Program-made: the position numbers and the translations under genes
The notes under the pieces: model-generated
Told to the model about the DNA's origin: nothing
Seen by the model: the letters and a program-made list of their open reading frames with translations, nothing else
The model's database searches: none
Shown: one piece after another, positions 40,577 through 46,453 of the stretch
How the letters are laid out: every line of letters starts with the position of its first letter
Position numbering within the stretch: the first letter of the stretch is position 1
DNA from: Halobiforma nitratireducens JCM 10879
GTDB taxonomy: Archaea; Halobacteriota; Halobacteria; Halobacteriales; Natrialbaceae
Assembly: GCF_000337895.1 (NCBI RefSeq)
Contig: NZ_AOMA01000012.1
Coordinates: 1-46,453, forward strand
Length of the DNA: 46,453 nt
Reading direction: 5' to 3'

Positions 40577-43489
40577 CTATCGAATCTCCCCCCACGTCCC
40601 GACGAGTTCCCCGTCGACGTACCGTCGCTGCTCGAAGCCGAGCGCGTTACAGATGAGCGTGTGCCCCATAAACGACACCGCGTAGTCGGCCATCCCGAAC
40701 GGGTGGAGCTCGGTCTGCCGAGCGGGCGGTAGCACCGAGCCGAGGACGTTGATCTCGGAACCGCTGGCCGCGAGCATCCCGGCACCGACGCCGCCGGCGA
40801 TCGTCCCCGCTGTCTCGCCACCGGCCGCCTCGAACGCCTCCCGGTCGACGACCGTCGCCGGCTGGTCGACGCCGGACGTGTAGCCGAGCTGTGACCCCTT
40901 CCAGAGCTCCTGTTGCCGGGGTCGAATCGCCGCCAACAGCGGGTTGTCGAAGCTCCTGTCCTCGAGAGTCGCGAACATGACGTCGGTCGTCTCGATATCG
41001 CCCGCGTCGATCGCCGCCGCCTCGCCGACTTCGAGTTCACCGAGCAGGTTCACACCCGTGTCTGTCAAGACGAGATCGCCGCCGGCTTCGACGAACTCCT
41101 CGATTGCCGCGACGTACCGGTGGTCGTCGATCCCGTCGTCGTGCGAGACGACGAGTTTGTCGTAGTGGCGCTGTCCGGAGTTCCCCCGCAACAGGCGGCC
41201 CCGACTGACGTGGTGGACGCCCATCCTGTCCATCGCGCCGTCCTCGACGTACGGCTCGAGATCGGCGAAGAACCGCAGCGGGTTGACGACGTACTCCCGC
41301 TGTTCGTACCCGAGCACGGCTTCGGGATCGGGAATCTCGCCTTCCGTCTCGAGCGTCGTCACGTCGACCAGCACGTCGGTATCGGCGTCGCTGACTTCGA
41401 TCTCCCACTCACCTGGCTGTGGCCTGCGAACGAAGAACTCCTCGAAGTCGTGTTTTCGAGCCGTGTGGTCGGCTGGGTCCGCCTTCGCAGCGAGGTCGAT
41501 CTCTTCGACGACGTTACCGGCAGGATTTTTCAGTCGGATCACCCCGCTCGTCCCCTCGCGGACACCGTGGAGGTGGACGAAAAGCGAGTGCGAGGCGTCG
41601 GTCGCCGCCGTGCTCACGCTCGAGGGGCCGTCGGGACCGGGCTGTACGACGTCGTGACGGCGTCGGACTTCGGTCGCTCGGTCCTGTCCTGGTCCGTCGA
41701 CACGGCCCGGGCCCTCGTCGGTGTGGGGTAGGTCCGCCGACCTGCGAGTGAGGTCGTTCGACGTGACGTAGGCCGTGTCCTGGCCGTCAGTCGCGACCGT
41801 GGAGTTCGTCTCCGCTGCGGTCATCTCGGCGTACTCCCGCATCGAGATTCGGTAAGCAGTGACGTAGTGGCGCGACCAGTACGGCTTCCACTCCTTTTGT
41901 GCGTCGGTGACGTGATTCGAGAGGACGACCTCCGGCGCGACGGTGACCGCGCCCAGTCCGCCGAACGCCTCGGGCTGGCCAGCCCAGCCGAGGAACCCAC
42001 CGCTGATCTGATAGGAGAGCGAGTCGTAGATCGTTCCCCAATCGAACAGGCCTCCGTACGTCTCCCCGCCGGGAACGAACGGTGCCCCGTACATCTCCTC
42101 GCCGGCTTTTGAGATGTCGTCGGCGATGTCGTCGACGTTCCCCCACTCGTCTTGCATCCCCTCCCCGATTCTGACGTTGACCTCGTCTAAATCGTGGGTC
42201 CCCTGGTGGTCGAAGGGCGCGTTCGTCTCGAGATTGAACACCATGTGATCCGCGGTGTACATCCCGTGGTAGTCACAGAGGAATTCGACGTTGTCGTACT
42301 CGCGGAAGTGATCGACGATCGCAAGCGAGTCCGGAACGACGTCTTCGTAGCCAAGTCCCAACTCCTCGTAGCCGGGTCGAACGTCGGGCGCGTCCTTCGG
42401 TTCGGCCGGCCAGAACGCCGGATTCGTCCAGCCCATCGTCGGATACTGGCGGTTGGTGTCGACCGGTGACGGCACCTCTCCCCCGACGTCGAGGTCGGGG
42501 ACGTAACTCGCGTTCCCTCGCTGGAAGTTGGTGTCGTGGTCCTCGACCCACGGAATCTCCGTCTGTGGCTTTCGCGAAACCCAGCCGTCCGGGTTGGTAA
42601 ACAGAAAGATAACGGCCACGTCCTCGAGGAGATGCTCGAAGTCGTCGGCCTCACCTTTCGCGATTTCTTCGATGAGTCGACAGCCGATCTCCGTCCCTGC
42701 TCGTTCGTCGCCGTGGATGTTGAGCGAGAAGACGACCTTGTTCTTCTGCGCAAACGAGTCCTCGTCGCGGACGTCTTTCGTGACCTCGGCAACGTAGATG
42801 TCCCGCGGGTCCGGATCGTCACCCGTGAGCTGGTTGTTCCATCCTGGGGAGTGGCCGATCGATGTCACACGGACACGGTCGGGTTCGTGTGATTCGAGGT
42901 GATCGAGCGCCTGGACCGTCTCTTGGTAGGAGAGGTAGTTCCTGGCTTCCTCGACCGGCGGGAAGACGCCGTCCTCGTACGACCCGTCGAGTTTCCACCA
43001 GGGGTTCGCTCCCGGAGAGAAGTCCATATACTCGATACCGCCCATCTCGAGGACCTCGTCGACTTCCTCGGCAGTGAGGTGTGCGTGTGCCGCCAGCGTC
43101 GGCGTCTCCCGCGTCACGGCTTTCGGCGGCCGCTCGAGGCCGGGGTCCGGCTCTTCCTCGTACTCCTCGGCGAAAGCCTCGAGTGCAGCCACGTCCGTGA
43201 ACTCGATGACGGTCGCCGCCTCGTAGTCGTCGGGGGTGTGGTTGACGACGAATTCGTACTCGTCGGTTACCGGTTCGCCGGTTACCTCGGCAGCGGCGGC
43301 ACCGGGGAGTGTAAGCGCTGCGCCGGTCGCAGCAGCGACCCCGAGGAACGTCCGCCGGTCGATCGATTCGCCCTCGAACGTCTGCTCGTCCAGTGGTCTC
43401 GCGTCTTCGTACCTGTACCGTTCTGTCCCGTCGTCAGTGTCATCGCCGTGCGATTCCGCTCCCGGTCGGTGATTTCGGTTGCTGCTCAT
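40577..43489 (-). CDS. Secreted M14-family zinc carboxypeptidase, large
   Basis: A 970-residue exported protease. The Tat signal is at residues ~43-68 (IDRRTFLGVAAATGAALTLPGAAAA) after a 40-residue charged leader. Residues ~75-160 are a propeptide-like region. The catalytic domain begins about residue 180 and has the zinc site NIHGDERAGTE (His259, Glu262), NPDGW, and later DYHGMYTADH supplying the third ligand. A Thr/Asp/Arg linker (~590-640) leads to a beta-sandwich like the P or CUB-type domains (FVHLHGVREGTSGVIRLKN, then GEWEIEVSD). The last ~230 residues form a Rossmann-like domain reminiscent of glutamine-amidotransferase/DUF4350 folds (KLVVSHDDGIDD, GGDLVLTDTGVNLLG). Probably a folded, extracellular peptidase. 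ATG 43525 is an alternative start. Confidence 0.85.
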   Translation of the reverse strand: MSSNRNHRPGAESHGDDTDDGTERYRYEDARPLDEQTFEGESIDRRTFLGVAAATGAALTLPGAAAAEVTGEPVTDEYEFVVNHTPDDYEAATVIEFTDVAALEAFAEEYEEEPDPGLERPPKAVTRETPTLAAHAHLTAEEVDEVLEMGGIEYMDFSPGANPWWKLDGSYEDGVFPPVEEARNYLSYQETVQALDHLESHEPDRVRVTSIGHSPGWNNQLTGDDPDPRDIYVAEVTKDVRDEDSFAQKNKVVFSLNIHGDERAGTEIGCRLIEEIAKGEADDFEHLLEDVAVIFLFTNPDGWVSRKPQTEIPWVEDHDTNFQRGNASYVPDLDVGGEVPSPVDTNRQYPTMGWTNPAFWPAEPKDAPDVRPGYEELGLGYEDVVPDSLAIVDHFREYDNVEFLCDYHGMYTADHMVFNLETNAPFDHQGTHDLDEVNVRIGEGMQDEWGNVDDIADDISKAGEEMYGAPFVPGGETYGGLFDWGTIYDSLSYQISGGFLGWAGQPEAFGGLGAVTVAPEVVLSNHVTDAQKEWKPYWSRHYVTAYRISMREYAEMTAAETNSTVATDGQDTAYVTSNDLTRRSADLPHTDEGPGRVDGPGQDRATEVRRRHDVVQPGPDGPSSVSTAATDASHSLFVHLHGVREGTSGVIRLKNPAGNVVEEIDLAAKADPADHTARKHDFEEFFVRRPQPGEWEIEVSDADTDVLVDVTTLETEGEIPDPEAVLGYEQREYVVNPLRFFADLEPYVEDGAMDRMGVHHVSRGRLLRGNSGQRHYDKLVVSHDDGIDDHRYVAAIEEFVEAGGDLVLTDTGVNLLGELEVGEAAAIDAGDIETTDVMFATLEDRSFDNPLLAAIRPRQQELWKGSQLGYTSGVDQPATVVDREAFEAAGGETAGTIAGGVGAGMLAASGSEINVLGSVLPPARQTELHPFGMADYAVSFMGHTLICNALGFEQRRYVDGELVGTWGEIR

Positions 43490-43741
43490 GGTTAGCGGGC
43501 GTGGTCGTGACCCACGCTCGTCCATGACACGAGATAGCAAATACCTGTGACTGTCTTTTTCACAGATGATTGTCTGACGAAATATTTATCACGGACTTCT
43601 GTTGAGAAATCAATGGAGTACGTAGCACTTCACGAGCCGGCTTTGCTCTCCGACAGCCCATCGCCGCGGTCCGTGGAATCCTCCGATGGCGACCGACTTC
43701 GATACGACTAAACCTCGGGCGATAAAAACCCGAATAGACGA
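43490..43741. other. Divergent promoter region
   Basis: The 252-bp gap holds AT-rich boxes (AAATATTTATC near 43580; GATAAAAAC at 43721-43729). No gene is supported. Confidence 0.4.
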
Positions 43742-43951
43742 ATGCCAGACCCGGCGCGGCTGCGCGACAGTACACAGATCGTTCTCCAGCGGGAGGCACT
43801 CGAGGGCCTCGAGCAATCGCTGGACGACCATGACCAGTTTACCGTGACAGTATTCGAGGAAGGAGAGGCCCATTACCGTATCATCGGTAGCCCCATCGAG
43901 ATCAAGGAAGCGAGCGAGTACCTCACACGCCACGGCGTCGCAGTTCCCTGA
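43742..43951 (+). CDS. Small conserved protein, VNG_1110C-like
   Basis: A 69-residue protein MPDPARLRDSTQIVLQREAL, then EDQ-type helix and strand pairs ending SPIEIKEASEYLTRHGVAVP. The pattern recalls a small haloarchaeal family that I know as VNG_1110C; the name is from memory. Function unknown. Coding composition is normal and an AT-rich GATAAAAAC lies just upstream, although at ~16 bp it is closer than usual for a TATA box. Confidence 0.7.
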   Translation: MPDPARLRDSTQIVLQREALEGLEQSLDDHDQFTVTVFEEGEAHYRIIGSPIEIKEASEYLTRHGVAVP

Positions 43952-44086
43952 GTATATCGTTCGTTCTCTCGGCCCACTCCCCCGAGTCGCCCAATAGCTA
44001 TAGTATTTTCCAATCGCTAGCGTGTATTCTACTTTGGATAATGGAGTTCGTATATTTATATGTATGCGGTGAGAACAGGGCTCCGT

Positions 44087-46114
44087 ATGCTCTCTTTAAC
44101 GGGACAAACTACGACCGCAACCATCCGCGGGACGAGATCGATGGCAGTGGCACTCGCCGTGCTCGTCTGTCTCTCGATGCTCGCGGTAGGTGGGGTCCAT
44201 GCAGTATCGGCGACGGATACCAACGACGACCCGGCACACGACGTCGAGTCGTACGCCGACATTGACGACGTCGAACACGTCCTTGACCCGGCCGACGAAC
44301 TCTACCTCGAGGACGACGGCAGCGGCGTGCTCGTTTACACCGAGGACGGTGACGACGATATCGACGAATTTACCCTCGGTGCTGACCTCGGCGAAGGAAT
44401 CGCCCACGTTCTCATCGCCGGCGAAAACGACGGCGACGAGGACATCGAAGGCGGAATGAGCGCCGCCCTCGAGGAGGACGCCTTCGCCGCTGACGGCTTC
44501 CTCACGATGGACCAGCCGCCCGAACTCGAGGAGCTCGACGTCGAAATCGTCGGCGAGCAGACCGCCGAGAACAGCGAGTTCGAAGCCGACATCTACGCGT
44601 TGATCGGCGGCGAGGACGGCGGTATCCAGCAGGTGTCGACGGCTGGTGCGACGCAGGCCCAGGCCCAGCAGCAACAACTGTTCGACTCTGCGGGTACCTC
44701 CGGTGACGTCGAGGTCGGCCCCGACACGTTCAGTACGTCCGGCGAGTTCCACGTCGACTTCGGTGACGGAGCCATGGCCGACTCGCCCGACGAAGCGTTC
44801 TCGTTCGACCTCTCCGAGACCGACGGCGGCTACGAACTCGAGGTCAGCGAACGCGAGATGACCATGGACTCGATGTTCGCTGACCCGGTCGAGGACTGGG
44901 AGACCGAAGCGAAAGCCGAAGCGAGCCTCGAAGAGGAGTACGCCGAGATGGCCGACGAACTCGGCGGTGAAGTCACGATCGAGATCCACCACCACGAGTT
45001 CGAACAGCAAGACGAGACTTCCTACTGGAAGGAACTCGACTATACGATCACCTACGAGGGTATCCAGGACGGCCTCGAAGACGCCGTCGTCGAAGAACTC
45101 GTCGACGATTCGGCCACCGACATCTCCGAGGAAGAAGCCGAAGAGATCGCCGCCCAGATCACCGAGATCGAGATCGAAACCGTCGAGTTCGAGATGAACT
45201 CGGGCGACGAGATCGACGCGAGTTGGGAGGTCGTTATCAACGACTACGCTCCGGTGATGGAAGCGATGATGGACGTTAGCGAAGCCTCGCTCGAGGACGA
45301 ACAGGCAGACCTGTTCGAAGACGAGTTCGAGGACTTCGACGACATGTTCGAAGCCCAGCAGGCCGCGGACCTCCGGTCGACGTTCGAGTGGGACGCGACC
45401 GTCGGGTTCACCGACGATCAGCGTCTCGAACTCGAGGCAACGGCCACGGGCGACAGCGAAAACTACGACGACTACACCGACGAACTCGCCGACCGCGGTA
45501 TCGATGTCGGCGAAGAAGAGGTCACCTTCGAGTTCAACGCCTACACCGAGGACGGTGACGTCCACCTCGACGGCGAGTTCGAGGTCGGGATGGACGACCT
45601 CGCCGAGGAGATGGTGACCTCCGTGACGAGCGTCATGCAAGAGGAGTCCGACGAACTGGGTAGCTTCGCCTCGACGCTCGAGGACACCGAACTCGAGATC
45701 GCGAAGATCGATGTCGACTTCGACAGCGAAACCGTCGAGATCGAGGCCGGTGCCAAGTTCGAGGACACCGAGTCGCTGCTGGAAGACGGTATGCTCGGCG
45801 ACAACGTCGTCGTCACCCAGATCGTTGGCGACGACGAGAACGGCGATCTCGCCACCTACGTCTACCTCGAAGACATCGAGACGGACGACGAACTGGACGA
45901 AGACGAACTTGCCGAGGCTGGCCTCGTCGACGACGACACCGAGGTCTACGAACCCGGCGAAGGCGACCGCGAGTTCCCTGAGATGGACACCGAGGGAGCG
46001 GCGAACTTCCTCGACGTCGACCTCGACGGCGACGGCATCCCCGGCTTCGGCATGGCGGGTGCGATCGTCGCTCTGGGTGCGGTCGTCGCGGCACTGCTCG
46101 CGCGACGCGCGTAA
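44087..46114 (+). CDS. PGF-CTERM surface protein, acidic
   Basis: A 675-residue exported protein unrelated in sequence to the two surface glycoproteins. The signal peptide (MAVALAVLVCLSMLAVGGVHAVSA, core residues ~19-40) is followed by a very acidic body with beta-rich stretches and helical EEEAEEIAAQITEIEIE-type segments, and a Gln-rich patch (QAQAQQQQ). The end is DGDGIPGFGMAGAIVALGAV and a short RRA tail, a PGF-CTERM signal for archaeosortase A. It has almost no N-x-S/T sequons, unlike the paralogous pair. The ATG 44060 falls inside the TATA-like ATATTTATATG, so ATG 44087 is chosen; ATG 44141 is also possible. I do not recognise a functional family. Confidence 0.82.
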   Translation: MLSLTGQTTTATIRGTRSMAVALAVLVCLSMLAVGGVHAVSATDTNDDPAHDVESYADIDDVEHVLDPADELYLEDDGSGVLVYTEDGDDDIDEFTLGADLGEGIAHVLIAGENDGDEDIEGGMSAALEEDAFAADGFLTMDQPPELEELDVEIVGEQTAENSEFEADIYALIGGEDGGIQQVSTAGATQAQAQQQQLFDSAGTSGDVEVGPDTFSTSGEFHVDFGDGAMADSPDEAFSFDLSETDGGYELEVSEREMTMDSMFADPVEDWETEAKAEASLEEEYAEMADELGGEVTIEIHHHEFEQQDETSYWKELDYTITYEGIQDGLEDAVVEELVDDSATDISEEEAEEIAAQITEIEIETVEFEMNSGDEIDASWEVVINDYAPVMEAMMDVSEASLEDEQADLFEDEFEDFDDMFEAQQAADLRSTFEWDATVGFTDDQRLELEATATGDSENYDDYTDELADRGIDVGEEEVTFEFNAYTEDGDVHLDGEFEVGMDDLAEEMVTSVTSVMQEESDELGSFASTLEDTELEIAKIDVDFDSETVEIEAGAKFEDTESLLEDGMLGDNVVVTQIVGDDENGDLATYVYLEDIETDDELDEDELAEAGLVDDDTEVYEPGEGDREFPEMDTEGAANFLDVDLDGDGIPGFGMAGAIVALGAVVAALLARRA

Positions 46115-46131
46115 CTAAGTAACTACCTACC

Positions 46132-46137
46132 TTTTTT
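46132..46137 (+). terminator. Oligo-T terminator
   Basis: TTTTTT 18 nt after the stop of the PGF-CTERM gene, between convergent genes. Confidence 0.5.
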
Positions 46138-46187
46138 CGACTCCTCGTTCGCCGTCGCTCGTAACCCGAAACGCCGGCCCGGTCAGC

Positions 46188-46453
46188 TCACCGCTCCGGG
46201 TGCGTCGGTGCGTCGAACCCTCCTCGAACCAGCGGTTTCGCGACGTGGCGTCGTGCACACGGGGGGACCTCGTACCAGCCACTCTCGAGGTCGCGGTCGA
46301 TCGAGACTTCGCGTTTGGTCGCGGCCGACGTGTCACAGTCCCGGCAGCGGTACCCCTGATCACGGCCGGCGCTTTCCATGGTTCGCTCGCAGTCCGGACA
46401 GATCGGCGTCGCGAGTTCGGTGTCGACGAGGTCCCGAGCCGCGAATTTCTCGA
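46188..46453 (-). CDS. tiaS: tRNA(Ile2) agmatidine synthetase, C-terminal part
   Basis: Only the last ~88 codons are in the window; the frame stays open to the right edge. It reads EKFAARDLVDTELATP, then a zinc ribbon with CPDC and CRDC, and a conserved tail GWYEVPPCARRHVAKPLV followed by RGGFDAPTHPER. This matches the C-terminus of TiaS, which attaches agmatine to the wobble cytidine of tRNA-Ile(CAU) so that it reads AUA. The zinc ribbon is the part that grips the tRNA acceptor stem. The internal ATG at 46379 is not a start because coding continues upstream. Confidence 0.85.
   Translation of the reverse strand, partial: EKFAARDLVDTELATPICPDCERTMESAGRDQGYRCRDCDTSAATKREVSIDRDLESGWYEVPPCARRHVAKPLVRGGFDAPTHPER

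Noticed and set aside
1..46453. CRISPR arrays, insertion sequences, transposases or integrases
   Set aside because: No regularly spaced repeats with unique spacers and no transposase or recombinase motifs were seen. The repeats found are tandem, origin-type or tRNA-derived.

Overview
The window is a high-GC stretch of a haloarchaeal chromosome or large replicon. The evidence is acidic proteins, heavy use of CTCGAG/CTCGAC-type codons, mostly leaderless genes with a TATA-like element about 25-30 nt before the start codon, Tat signals, PGF-CTERM surface proteins, an HTH_10 regulator, a HalOD1 protein and an Orc1/Cdc6 gene with origin repeats. A member of the Natrialbales is likely, but no genus can be fixed from the sequence alone.

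Layout. 1-4.5 kb: a UbiA-type prenyltransferase and several small haloarchaeal proteins (zinc ribbon, HalOD1, SPW-repeat membrane protein, universal stress protein). 4.55-4.85 kb: a tRNA-Glu(UUC) gene with fragments of itself on both sides. 5.0-14.2 kb: a fumarylacetoacetase-family enzyme, then an anaerobic-respiration-type cluster on the minus strand. That cluster is an Mrp/ApbC ATPase with a TusA-like tail, a lipobox-bearing Tat molybdopterin alpha subunit, a NarH-like Fe-S beta subunit and a TorD-type chaperone. A Cys-containing HTH_10 regulator (NarO/DmsR-like) is divergent from it. 14.3-16.1 kb: DUF357 protein and a glutaredoxin-thioredoxin reductase fusion.

16.4-21.7 kb: two paralogous PGF-CTERM surface glycoproteins, each behind a similar promoter and a ~110-nt leader. 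22.0-26.4 kb: a COG1361 secreted protein and an RND/MMPL (HAE3-like) exporter, preceded by a palindrome and a possible 39-codon leaderless ORF. 26.5-29.5 kb: a GlmU-like/GlmS pair for UDP-GlcNAc synthesis, which could feed envelope glycosylation. 30.9-32.9 kb: a probable replication origin, with an orc1/cdc6 gene bracketed by inward-facing copies of a ~23-bp repeat. Next to it (33.2-36.4 kb) lies a membrane-anchored protein made of 13 DUF1508/YegP-like modules. 36.5-46.4 kb: double-VOC protein, NhaC antiporter, Drg GTPase, a large secreted M14 carboxypeptidase, a small protein, a third PGF-CTERM protein, and the 3' end of tiaS running off the window.

The most noteworthy items are the origin that encloses its own initiator gene, the 13-module DUF1508 protein, the Mrp-TusA fusion without the TusA cysteine beside a lipid-anchored molybdoenzyme that has no gamma subunit, and the partial duplications around the tRNA.
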